This document shows positions 36,301 through 47,398 of a stretch of DNA of 64,000 bases, one piece after another (the stretch's first letter is position 1; every line of letters begins with the position of its first letter). The position numbers and the translations under genes are program-made. Origin of the DNA: Symbiotaphrina buchneri. Lineage: Eukaryota > Ascomycota > Symbiotaphrinales > Symbiotaphrinaceae. The stretch is taken from positions 558,001 through 622,000 of the forward strand of contig BCIG01000016.1 in assembly GCA_001599915.1 (NCBI GenBank). The letters are read 5' to 3'. The notes under the pieces were generated by a model, which did no database searches, was not told where the DNA came from, and saw only the letters and a list, made by a program, of their open reading frames with translations.

Positions 36301-36954
36301 ATGGCTGAGAACGCCAACCCTCTCATTCTCAACGCCTCGGACCTTCCCACCCGTCGTCGACAGGTTCTCCCCGAAACATCGAGCGGCGAGGTCGGGCTCT
36401 TTCGAGGCGCAGTGACTGCCCCATCTGCAGCAGTCAACGACCCTTTTGAGTCGTCGTCAATCTCGGCGTCTGGATCAGATAGCGAGGACGATGGCGTCGA
36501 CGAGCCAATCGACGAACAGGAGATCTTTGGTACGATCTATCGCGGCTGTCCACCAAATTCGTATACGCTGACGTCCTATGACATAGATCTCATCTCTACC
36601 ATATCGGATCCCGAACATCCCCTCTCATTAGGATCTCTTGCAGTAGTCAATCTGCCTGATATACACATCTACCCGCCCACATCTCCAAGGACACCGATAT
36701 CCACGTGCTTGGTGGAGATCACGCCGACGATAACGCACTGTTCGCTTGCTACCGTCATCGGCCTGGGTGTTCGTGTACGGCTTGAGCAGGCGTTGCCTCC
36801 CAGGTTTCGCGTCGATGTGCGAATCAAGGAAGGCACTCACAGCACAGGCGATCAGGTCAACAAGCAACTTGGTGACAAGGAGCGTGTGGCTGCAGCTTTG
36901 GAAAACCAGACGTTGATGGGCGTTATCAAGAAAATGTTGGAGACTTGCCAGTAA
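36301..36954 (+). CDS. CIA2: Cia2/MIP18-family cytosolic Fe-S assembly protein
   Basis: Intronless, 217 aa. Cia2 belongs to the CIA targeting complex (with Cia1 and Mms19) that delivers Fe-S clusters to nuclear and cytosolic apoproteins. The MIP18 domain covers about residues 75-215: YDIDLISTISDPEHPLSLGSL, then VEITPTITHCSLATVIGLGVR with the conserved reactive Cys, and RFRVDVRIKEGTHSTGDQVNKQLGDKERV. The N-terminal 75 residues are acidic and Ser-rich, as in fungal members. The length is typical of fungal Cia2. The gene converges with the thioredoxin-fold gene across 191 bp. Confidence 0.94.
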   Translation: MAENANPLILNASDLPTRRRQVLPETSSGEVGLFRGAVTAPSAAVNDPFESSSISASGSDSEDDGVDEPIDEQEIFGTIYRGCPPNSYTLTSYDIDLISTISDPEHPLSLGSLAVVNLPDIHIYPPTSPRTPISTCLVEITPTITHCSLATVIGLGVRVRLEQALPPRFRVDVRIKEGTHSTGDQVNKQLGDKERVAAALENQTLMGVIKKMLETCQ

Positions 36955-37145
36955 TGGATTGTTTGCATGTGAGTTCGGGCTTGGGCGTCCGGTTGGAATG
37001 CATTTCTCGGCGTTCTGGATGAGCAGGCAGCCGGATTGGATGACTATTATACAGCGGGCGATGGATCTATTCGATCTACTATTTCTTATGGTGTGACTAC
37101 ATCTCACTAGAGGCTAGACTGGATCCCTGGGAGCCGGGCGGGTAG

Positions 37146-38013
37146 TCAAACAACGTTCTTTGCCAACCAATCATCCCACTGATCCTTGGTGAAACTGCTG
37201 GAGATGCTGTTCTCGACAATTCCCTGCAGACCGGTTAGCATGATATCCGTTCAGCATGGACTGGTTCAAGCTCACGTTGAAAACAACCGTCGGCGAGACG
37301 TGGATGCCCACCAGCCTAGCCGCCTGTATCACCAGGTTAATATAATGTGAATCAATGAGAACACGGAACTCCGACCTTGATCAGAAGCTTGAGATCATTT
37401 GTCACTGCATTGCCCACGTTCAAGCTTCCGTCCTCGGCCGCTCTGTCAGGGATTTGCAACTTGGCATAGACGTCCTTCTCGCTCACACCTACAGTCCCGG
37501 CAAGCTTGGCCAGGCGCTCATAGGTCTTGTTTCGTGGCTCATTGACGACGTTGACGTCAAAATACTCGGTTTGCTTGTCGAATAGCGCAGCACTGAAGGG
37601 GTAGAACTTCTCCGGAGCCAGCTGCAGCACAGCGACGCCGGCCTCATGTACGAGAGTGGAACTGGGATGCCACGGCTGGACCTGCTGGCGGAAAATGATT
37701 TGAACCTTGCCGGCGTATTTCTTTTCTACCAGTGAGAAGACGTCGTGGTAGACAGTGTTGAACATCTTCTTTGAGAACTGAATGGTGAGGCAATCGTCTC
37801 AGCGCTGGTTACTTTCAAAGGCAGTACTTGCTCGGTCGAGGGCCTACCGGGCAGACATAGTCCAGATCTATAGAGAAGAGTCAGCCGTGCTGCCTCGCAA
37901 TCATTTATGCGGGTATTAAAATATGATGCCCTACACAACTCTATAGTATGCAGTGCCTTGGGCTGTACGCCCGCAGCTAACTTGTAGCCAGCGAATTTGG
38001 GAGCCAAAGCCAT
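37146..38013 (-). CDS. DsbA/thioredoxin-fold protein with a CPFS active-site motif
   Basis: Five exons (38013-37935, 37867-37848, 37777-37376, 37323-37276, 37223-37146) give 208 aa. The second exon is only 20 nt. Joining restores IELYLDYVCPFSKKMFNTVYHDV, so the Cys-Pro-Phe-Ser motif typical of DsbA-like oxidoreductases straddles the second intron. An alpha-helical insert follows, with VQPWHPSSTLVHEAGVAVLQL. The return of the thioredoxin fold reads LVGIHVSPTVVFN, with the cis-Pro loop. No signal peptide is evident. The single Cys in the motif suggests a glutathione-transferase-kappa or isomerase-like relative more than a disulfide oxidase. The precise reaction is unknown. The gene is divergent from the FAR1-domain gene. 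Confidence 0.82.
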
Positions 38014-38396
38014 TTTTGATACAATGTGGAAGTGCTATATTCAAGAAAAGGGCTGCAGGTCGATCACTAGGTAGATTGGGCGTTGATTGAGATGCTTAGA
38101 GATACAACAGTTTGACATAAGATGGTGCAGACTGCGAAATAGAGTGAAGCTTCCGTCTTACGTAGCTTACCGTATTTCACCGTCTTCTCAGCAGCGCAGG
38201 GCAGTCCGCACTCCGCACCGATCTCACGCTAAGATAGACAACGATAAGCTAGCGGTATTTGATGTGCTCCCGTCACTGCTCAGGGGCACAACTCCCCGTC
38301 GTTCACGCTCAGGCTCACACCCTGCTAGAATGCGTGGAAATACCTTAGCTACGCTACACCTTCCTACCTCTTATCCGCCCTCCGCCTACAGCGAGC
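38014..38396. promoter_or_regulatory. Divergent promoter region, thioredoxin-fold and FAR1-domain genes
   Basis: 383 bp between divergent ATGs. No gene or repeat was recognised. Confidence 0.4.
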
Positions 38397-39445
38397 ATGG
38401 TTCTACAACCACCACCTCCAGCATCCTTCGCGACCCGCGAGGAGCTGCTGGCCACCGTGCATGCTCATGCCATCTCGCAAGGCTACAAAGTCACCGTCGC
38501 TCATTCGAGCACCAAGGCAAATGGCATCAGCAAAAAGATGTACCTCAAATGTCACAGGGGCGGGGTAAGGATAGCTCCGGCGCAACTTCCAAATTACCGG
38601 GACAGCGCGGACCTAATGGGGAAGAGCTAAACAGGAATATCGCAATCGCAAAGGCCTGACGGAGCAGACCCGACAACGCAGGCGCGAATCCCGCCTGACG
38701 AATTGTCCCTTCTCGATCGTATGTCGGATCGGTCTGGCCGGAGTATGGACTGTGAACGTCAAGAACGGGGAACACAACCACCCGCCTACCGATGTGCTTG
38801 CTGCCAAAAGCCACGCCCAACGGAAGAAACAGTCGGCGGAAGAGGACAATGACATAGGAGACAATTCAGTCTTAGAGGACATGTTCGACCTACCCGATTC
38901 GGACCCGACTCGAGAGCTGCTCTCGACGCTGGCACAGCAATATCCACAGGAGAATGGGCAAGCTTTGGATTCGCACATTGATCACAATATGCAGGCAGTG
39001 ATGGGTCGCCCAGTCAGTAGTCAAAATCTATTGCAGTGGACCCTGTGTTTGCTTATCGTTGCTGCTTTTGTAGGGGAGACCATCAGTCAACGCACAACAA
39101 CGGCCCGTCTCAGCAATGGCGATCTCTATCTTACAAATGTTCGAGCATTTGGACCCGACGGAGGCAGCTTGGGTCATGAAACAATTGTTCTCCAAGGTCA
39201 CCGAAGTCCGCCTAGCCCAGGATTCCAGATCATCGGCGAATATAGCTACGGCAGCGCATCCTCCAGATCAGGCCAATCCTGGTCATATCGCCCATCCAAT
39301 GAATTTCGCGAATACTCCAAATGGCCCCGGGATGGTGAATCAGTCAAGTGCTTCGAACGTGCACAATGCCGCAGACCCACGGAGTTTTGGTCTCACCATG
39401 GGCAGCGACGGCTTGAATGGGGGTTTCCCTTCCACATTCAGCTAG
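38397..39445 (+). CDS. FAR1-type (WRKY/GCM1-fold) DNA-binding domain protein, 305 aa
   Basis: Three exons (38397-38564, 38635-39012, 39074-39445), all phase 0, give 305 aa. The N-terminal FAR1 domain covers about residues 10-122. It has a basic strand region (KVTVAHSSTKANGISKKMYLKC), a Lys/Arg-rich loop, then LTNCPFSIVCR and the terminal GEHNHPP. The Cys-Cys-His-x-His ligand set of this zinc fold is therefore present. The rest is acidic and then Ser/Asn/Pro-rich, with no transposase core. FAR1 domains occur in Mutator-like transposases and in regulators derived from them. A small host gene with only this domain is likely a domesticated transcription factor, which is inference. The last intron uses a GTCAGT donor and could be modelled differently, because the upstream frame stays open for some distance. 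Confidence 0.8.
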
Positions 39446-39794
39446 CGAGCGCAAAGCATATGTGATTACCGTGTTGTAACCAGAGACGGCAGGGGAGCTA
39501 CGTTATTTTGTTGCTGGTTTCTGGTTTTACTCGTTCTGATACCCCCTATCGTAACACAGATCCAATTCATGAGGAAATGAAATATACCGTCAATCTCGAA
39601 GCAAAAGAGAGCTCGATGACTTAATTCCTCGGGCAAACCCCGGAAGAGCAGATCGTGATCCTATGCTTGCTATGCAGTTCAACATATCCATCTCTAGTAC
39701 TCCACAGGAGAAAGAACGCCGAAAATATGCACGTGAATGACGCCAACAATGAACGACAGAACCCCCAAAATTCGACACCGCTGCATCCGGCAGA
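39446..39794. other. Intergenic between convergent FAR1-domain and KRE33 genes
   Basis: 349 bp of 3' flanks. Nothing is recognised. Confidence 0.4.
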
Positions 39795-42700
39795 TCACTT
39801 AGCCTTCTTTCCACCCTTCTTGGTCTTCTTGGCTTCATGCCGGCCTATCTCCTGCTCGTAGATCTCCTCTGCAGTCTCTCCTGCTTTCCGCTTCGAAGGC
39901 TTGGACGACTTGACGCTTACCGTGGTGCTCTTGGCACCGTTCTTATGTGCGGAGAGGATTTGCCGCTCTGCATCCTGCCATGCAGCCTCGCCGTTTTGGA
40001 TCTCATATCTAGCAATATCAGTACCTGGAGCCCAACAGGCTTGGAAGCACCGGGAGACTTACTGATCCAGAGGCAAAGCATCAATGAGCGCCCTCTGCTT
40101 CTCCCGTAACTCCTTGTTGACCTCATTGCCACCTTCCGCGAGTTCCTCCTCAAGGTTCTGCTCTAGAGGCTTGAATCGAGCGTCCACAACCTCATCCTCA
40201 TGCACACCAGATGCGTTCTCCGCGCTCACTCCCACCTGATCCTTGTCTGGAAGCTCCTCCACCAGCGCGCCTTCAACCAGGCTACGGAAGTGCATGGAGA
40301 CCTTACGGATAATCTTGATAAACATAGCAAGGAGCTGCGACGCAGGAAGGCCCAATTCCTTCTCCACGTCCTCCAGCACCTTCCTCTGCAAGCCTATCGC
40401 CAGCAGAATGGAGCTCTGGACGCCAGACAGCTTCACAGCAGGCTTCAAGCGGTCCGTGAAGTAGAGTTGGGCAATCGTAGGCAGCATGTCGAGAATGACA
40501 TGATAGTCCAGCATGTTGTTCGCGTAGCTGTCCAGGCGCTTTAGATCGAACGGTGAAAACAGAGCGTCGAGTTCAGACTTCGTGAGAGGTTTAGGAGATG
40601 ATGACACGTCCAGTCGTGCTCCCGTGGTGGCAGACTCATCTATAGTCAGGGCAGTGATCGAGGGAAGTTCGCGGAACTGGTAGGATAGGAGTGACAAGAA
40701 TCGCTTGTGAAAGTCACGCGCAAAGGCACCCAGCCAGCTCTTGTCGGTATTCCCGGCTGCCGTATCAACAACCCGGAGCATGACACACGAATGTTCTCCT
40801 GTGAGCTCATTCGGAGTTTGGCGAAGATACACCGGAGCGAAAGACGCACGTTTCCAGAACTTGTGAAGGGGAGGAGTGAGACCGTAGCTGACTCCAACAT
40901 AATCGAGAGCGTTCGGCTTGCGTTCAGACAACTTTGCGAAAAGGGGTGGCATGCTGTGAATATCCCGTACTTTGATATCATCCGTGAGGAGGTTGGAGTT
41001 TGCAAGCTCCTCATCCGCCACTCGAACCATCTCGTCGGAAAGGGGCAGCTCTTCCTCTGAGAGACTGGTAAACTTTCCCTCGTAGAAGTCGATCAAGAGC
41101 TGCAAAGCCCGGGAGCCGTAGCCCATCCCGATATAATCTGGGTTGGTGGCAATACGAACAACTCGAGCCCCAGATAGACCAGCAAATTCTTCATCCTGAA
41201 ACTGCTGGCTGACGAGCCAGGGGATAAGGTCACCCCCAGCCCTCTGGCCTCTGCTTAAACTGTTCAGCACACTTTGCCTGCTGATCTGGCCCTCGAGGGC
41301 CACCTGTATCACACAAAGCGGCTCCGGCAGACGGGAAGTATCCTCGTCTACCGGTGGCACGAGGACAAAAAGCTGATGAGCAGGTGCGTCGCTCATAAGT
41401 TGAAGATCGTTGGGAGAATTTTTGTAATGGCTCGCAACATACAGTGCCATCATGTGTTGTAGGAATTTCTCCGATACAGGATGAAAAGAGAAGAGAGTAT
41501 CTCTGTTGACGTGCAACAATTGGCATTGCGACGGATGCGGGCATCCTTGAGTGTTCATCTTCGACTTGGGCAACGTTGCGTCCAGGCAGAGCACCTTGTT
41601 TAGCCATTTTTCGACAGAATCACCAGCAGCATATCGGATTGGCTCCGAAAGGGTGATCTCCCGCAACGACCGCCCCCCTGTAAAGTTACTCGTCTCGCTT
41701 TTCGCTGGCTTGCCGGTTGCTCTGTCGGCAACATCACCATCCACCGCGCCATTCAGCTTGGCTCCTCCTCTGGCTTGCTCTCTCAATTGTTGGATGAGTT
41801 TCAGTGAAAGAGATCTACCAGTTCCTTCATACCCATTGATGGTGGATGCCATGAATACCAAATAAGGGCCCATAAGTTTTCTGACAAGTGGTAGCGGTAT
41901 AGCTGCTGCTTCATCAATAACGAGTAGCTCTGCCTGGCCTAAAGTGTAGGAGTCTTGTGGTTGAATGTATTGAATGGTCTGTCGATGCTGACGATGTATG
42001 TTCACACGTACAATCGCCTTATTGAAATCTGGATTCGTGGACTGGATAATCGTATAATCGATATGATCCAGATAGCCAAGCGCATCGAAACCTTTAAAGA
42101 TGAATTCGAACAGTGTTTTCAGATTCTCTGGGCTAGGTGATGTGATGAAGATGTTGCTATAACCGTGTGCAACGGCAGCTGCAACAGCAACGCCGAGAGC
42201 GGCTGATTTTCCACGTCCTCGTGCGGCGGTTAGCGTGACTGTGCTTCGAAGAGTTTTCTCGGCGATGGCATCAGCGAAAGTCAGTAGTGCTTTAGCTTGA
42301 TCAACCGTCTTTGCCAACTGAACCAACGACCCGAGCGGCTGTGTATCTGCCAGACTCTCCTTTATACTTTCCAGCTCTTGTGTAGCCTTGGTCTTGCCTT
42401 CCGCTTCCGGATCCACTGGCGGCAATGGTTTCACATTCTTCCCGCCAGATATCGGTAGGACGTTCATTTCGTCATCTATGACAAGACAAGAATCACAACT
42501 ACCCAAGGATAATATGAATCGCTCGTTGAACCTAGCGACAACGTCGCCATGGGCTTCTGTCCTGTATCTCGAATGAATGTCCATGGACAAAGTGTATAGT
42601 TGCTTCAAACTCTTCATTCCTTTCAACAGCAAGATGACAAGCCCGCCACCTTCGACGGTCTCGACGGTTCTCGCCAAGAGATTCGGAGTCATTGCTTCGA

Positions 42701-43188
42701 AATCTTGCAATATACACATCCCGTATGTGTTTCCTAGAATTTTATCCGTCTCCTTGTAATAGACATATCGGATATTATGCAGCGAGACGAACAGCTCGAA
42801 TGCATCCTCGGTATTTGGATCTCGGATACCCCTTTTGATTTCCTTCTTAATCTTCATCTCTCGCTTTTTCCGGTGACTATGAAAAGAATCAGCGTCAACG
42901 CCTCTGCGGCTTCTGGCAAAGCATACCTCGTGAAGCCTAGCAGGTCCTTCTTGTAAGCCCACAGAATTGACTTGTTCTGCTTCACGTCCATGTGGGACAG
43001 GATATAGTGGAGATTCACGATGACATCTTTTGCCCGGTCCCCGACAACTACAAAGAAACTGCGCTTCTTCTCCTGGATGCCATTTTTTATCAGAGCAGGG
43101 ATGCGGGCGTCACTATCCGCCAAGTACTGTCAGCGATCGCAGCTGCTATTAGGTGATCAGGTTATGCATACACTGCTTTCCGAGGCAT
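39795..43188 (-). CDS. KRE33: RNA cytidine acetyltransferase (Kre33/NAT10)
   Basis: This enzyme makes N4-acetylcytidine in 18S rRNA and in tRNA, and is needed for small-subunit biogenesis in the nucleolus. Four exons (43188-43172, 43112-42927, 42876-40063, 40008-39795) give 1076 aa, close to the family length. The first coding exon is only 17 nt; the join restores MPRKAVDARIPALIKNG, the usual start. The RecA-like helicase module has the P-loop AARGRGKSAALG (Lys291) and VIDEAAAIPLP. The GNAT module carries RIATNPDYIGMGYGSRALQLL (about residues 640-660). The C-terminus is a Lys-rich tail (RHEAKKTKKGGKKAK), typical of nucleolar proteins. It is divergent from the GT90 gene. Identification is very secure. 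Confidence 0.96.
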
Positions 43189-44080
43189 GGCGGATACAGG
43201 CCCTAGGCTGCCGAAATTCGGCCTTCACGCTCGACTTGCGCACGAGACAGCAGCGACCCTGCCAAGGGTAGAGAGGCGGGAGAGTCGCGCGACACCGGCA
43301 CTTACAGCAGGAAGGCGGCCGAGGGGAAGTTCCTTATCTTCGAGACCAGAGAGTTCACCAGACAGAAGTAGGCGATGCGAAACTTACTGCCGGAAGATGC
43401 TCAGGAGAAGGAAAGAATATTCTCTGGAGACGGATTGCGGGGAGTGGTTGCGCTTGAACTTGATAAATTTATTTTACCTGTAGGCGGCTCAAATAGAGTT
43501 CTCTAAAGTAACCGCTACCCAAAGCCTAATGGATTTAAGCTGCACGACTAGCGCATCCAAGACCCTTCAAGCATGGAAGGGACGCTGCGGGGCCGACATC
43601 GAGGTACCGAGTACATGTACCAGGTCAAGCGTTACCTGACGTACCAAGTAGACACAGGTGCAGGACGAAGTACTCCGTAGAGAAACAATCATTTCGCAAA
43701 ATACATGCATTCTCGTGGACACTCTTGCAGATGTAGAGACATCCAATGACGAATTTCCCCGTTGCCAGGAGCAGAATGGTCCTCCTTCGACGATCATAGA
43801 AGTGACAGGATCTGGCCGCCACTAAAATTACCTTGCCTAAGGTATTCGCAGATAAGGTTATGTTTGTTTTACGGCCTCCGTCCAGGATTCGCTTATCATT
43901 TAGTACCCTACGGTTCGAGCACACCCAAAGAACCCCTGCCAAGTTTATTCCTCGCTGCAACCTGTTGCAGGCAAGACCTTACAGCATCGCAATTGCGTTT
44001 GGAGGACAAATGGAGTTGATTCTTAGAGTACTTCGTCTGTGGGCTGACGCGACAGACGATACTCTACCAATCTGAGCGCT
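43189..44080. promoter_or_regulatory. Divergent promoter region, KRE33 and GT90 genes
   Basis: 892 bp without a supportable gene. TACTCCGTA lies at 43671-43679 and a related GTACTTCGT near 44029-44037, about 50 bp before the GT90 start codon. Confidence 0.4.
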
Positions 44081-47000
44081 ATGGATGTGCTTAAGCAGGT
44101 CTCCTTCCCGTACGTGGTTTGTAGATGACCCCAAATGTCGCCGTTTACTGAATCGCAGGCGCGCAGCGGCTTCCTGCTTTTAATTTCCATCCAATGCTTG
44201 ACATCCGAGCGGACGTTCATTTATGGTGAGGTACTCTATCATCCTACATTTAGGCGTGTACTGACCTGCATCACGCAGACCGGCCACTGCATTCCTCCGT
44301 CGTCGCATTCGCGTCAATTGCATCTGTTCTGCTCCTGCTCCATAAGCTATGGCCTCGACTCTGGGAGTGTGACTCGAAGCACCAACCATACCTCGCTCTA
44401 CCTTTGAACGAGAGGTATCAGCCACATCCCTCCAGAGAGTCCTCGCCGCGCCCTATAGCCGGCCATTCGAGCCCGCATAACCGACGTATTCGGAAACCAA
44501 TCTGGCTGTTACTTCTCTGCGCTTTGTGCGGACGCGTCGAAGTTCAGCACCGTATATTGAAGGAAGTTGAATGCGAATGGGCTGGTGTCGAGGTCAGCGC
44601 TGCTCTAAAGATTTGACAACCTCTGTACTGACGTGCTAAGCATCTGCTGCCATTGCTTCTTGCGGCCTATAGCTGTTGGCGATACGAGAAGCCAGGAAGA
44701 GATGGAGATCCACCCATGGATTTGAGTGCCTACGGAGCCATACTATGGAGGCTGATAAACAGCCGTTTGCGGGATCTTCTCCCCACGTTATTGTCCGCAT
44801 GGGGCGGCACATTACTGGCTTCGAAGCATGCGGAACCTAGGTCAACATACATATGTGCGTTGGTGCTGCCCTACCGCCGACTCGTCCCTGCTCTGCAGAT
44901 TTTGGCCCTCCTGATTGATGCTGTCCTCCTGGTGGGCTTGACCGAATTACTGAGAGTTGATGATGAGGATTCTGCGTGGAGGGTTCCAGATGCGGCAAAA
45001 GAGCTAGGGCTTTTGTTTATGGTAACAACAACCCTCATGGGCTACGTTAACTTATACTTACTCGGCCACAGTCGTCAGCGGTCATTTTAGCCGTCGCAGG
45101 TTCCGTTGCATTCTGGACCCAGCCCGAAAACCGTATTTGGATGGTCTCGGTTGACCCTCCCTACCTATGGGACCTTGTGAAGCAAACAATCTTATTGAGT
45201 TTGCTCGCTCCCATCCTACTGCATATGGTGAATACCGCGAATCCTAGTGTCATTTCTGAAGCTTACTCTTTAAAGGTCCAGAAGCTTGGCTTACCGGCCA
45301 TGGCTTTGGTGTGTCAGCTCGCCTGGACGGTGATTACAAGCCTAGTATATGCTTGGACGGAGCGGCATCCATTTGTGCCTATATCAAAGGGGACAAATAT
45401 ACTGTCTATCATACTGGTCTTCCTGGGGACAGTGGGCTATTTCTATATGCAGGTATTATCGGAAGACTTTCAAAAGGGTACTCTAAAGCGCATTTCCTTT
45501 CGCTTGCCATCATGGTTCTATGGGGTATCTATATGTTTTCTCCTTGCGACAATACTATTGAACATGGCCCATACAAACACCGTCGGCTATCATGCAATTG
45601 ATCTCTTGACATATAACGCACATTCACATCATCAGCAGTGGATGATGCAGGCAACAAGATCCACGAATCTCGAAGAAGCCGTGGAGGAATATCGAAGGAG
45701 ATACAAGCGACGTCCTCCTCCGTAAGTAACCCACCGTTATGATATTCGAAGGTATTAAAGATACATTCTAATGTGTTTCAAAAGGGGGTTTGACCGGTGG
45801 TTCCAATACGCAATCGATCACAGTTCCGTGGTGATTGATGACTTTGATTCCATATATCGCGATCTCCTACCGTTCTGGTCTCTTTCACCCAAGGATATCA
45901 GAATGAGGACGATAGAGATGGTCTCAGACCCCTGGAACGAAATCTCAGCGATCATCATCCGCAATGGCACTGCCTCGATCAGCCCTGAGGTGCTCCCCAC
46001 GCATCGGTGGATGCTGGATGGTGTTGCCATAATGATCAATAGATTTGCTCAATGGCTGCCGGACATGGTTCTGGCCTTCAATCTCAATGATGAGAGCAGG
46101 GTTGTCGTACCTTGGAACAGGGTGGAACAGATGCGACGGTTGGGTGAACTGCCAAGGTCGAATTCAGCTCTGAATCAGTGGAGTAACGACAGGAATGATG
46201 CTTGGGGTGACATCCCAGGTCCTTTCGCAGATCCCGCGAGCGTACAGAGCCGATTTGAGGATCGTTCATTTACCAATACTTTCTACGACTTTGGTTCGGT
46301 TGGCTGTCCACCAAGTTCTCCGGCCCGTACGCAGCGGGTCTGGCGCCTTTCTAGGATCTGCCTCGATTGTCTCTCGCCTCATGCACTTGGCCAGTTCGTC
46401 ATGAATTGGACGATTGCCGCAAACATATGTCATCAACCGGATCTAGCTAATTTGCATGGCTTCTTTGAAAGCCCTGCTGCATTTAAAACTACGCATGACC
46501 TCATGCCTGTATTCAGTCAGAGCAAAACTCATGGTTATAACGATATTTTGTATGTCCACACCCTCTCCCTACTGGTCTATGACTGACTGAAGTACTCTAC
46601 AGATACCCAAGTGCCTGGAACTACATCGACAAGGTGGCCTATTCCCCATCACAGGAGTATCCTGATGCGCCGTTCACAGAAAAGTCGAATACGCTTTTCT
46701 GGCGTGGGGCGACGTCTGAAGGAGTATCATTTGCCGGGACTTGGAAAGGGATGGCGCGCCAAAGAGCCGTACACCTAGCCAATAACGAGACTTCTGCACG
46801 CTATGTCTTGCTGCCCTCTGGTCCGGGGAACAGCAAGTATAGGTATTATAAGGTGGAAGCCGAAGAATTGTACAAAGGACTGGATCTCGATATGAAGGTA
46901 GTGAATAAGATCGATCGCTGTGGCGGTGACGATTGCCATGGTCAAGAGAGCGAGTTGGGTCTTGTGGGCCCATCGGACTTCCAATACCACTGGAATTTCC

Positions 47001-47398
47001 GTTATCTCCTGGACCTGGACGGCGCTGCGTTCAGTGGGCGGTTCCTACCGTTCCTTCAGTCGGGATCACTGCCATTCAAGACTGCGTTGTTTAGGGAGTG
47101 GTACTCTGACCGATTGACTCCGTGGTTACATTTCGTGCCGGTGGACTTGAGACTGCACGATCTGTTCAGTGTTTTGGTATATTTTGCCGGTTTCGAGGGC
47201 AGGGCGGAAGGCAAGAAGGTTAACCTGCATGCACACCAAGCAGAAGGACAGAAGATCGCGGAAGCCGGCCGAAGCTGGGTGGAAGAAGCAATACGCAAGG
47301 AAGACATGGAAATCTACTTCTTCCGGCTGCTGTTGGAATGGGCAAGGCTGGTGGATGACCAGCGGGACGAACTAGGCTTCAAGGTTAATGAACAATAG
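44081..47398 (+). CDS. Membrane-anchored glycosyltransferase family 90 protein (CAP10-like), 997 aa
   Basis: Seven exons join in frame: 44081-44109, 44167-44225, 44279-44592, 44641-45021, 45072-45721, 45785-46549 and 46603-47398. The first 530 residues form a multi-span membrane domain with roughly nine hydrophobic segments, for example FLLLISIQCL, VAFASIASVLLLL, PIWLLLLCAL and FYGVSICFLLATILLNMA. The C-terminal half is the CAP10/GT90 catalytic region. It contains NTLFWRGATSEG, then DFQYHWNFRYLLDLDGAAFSGRF and LPFLQSGSLPFKTALFREWYSDRLTPWLHFVPV, typical acceptor/donor-site tracts. Founding CAP10-type enzymes act in capsule xylosylation in Cryptococcus. In moulds a role in cell-wall or glycolipid glycosylation is likely, and the donor sugar is unknown. 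The first two exons are short and less certain than the rest. Confidence 0.86.
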
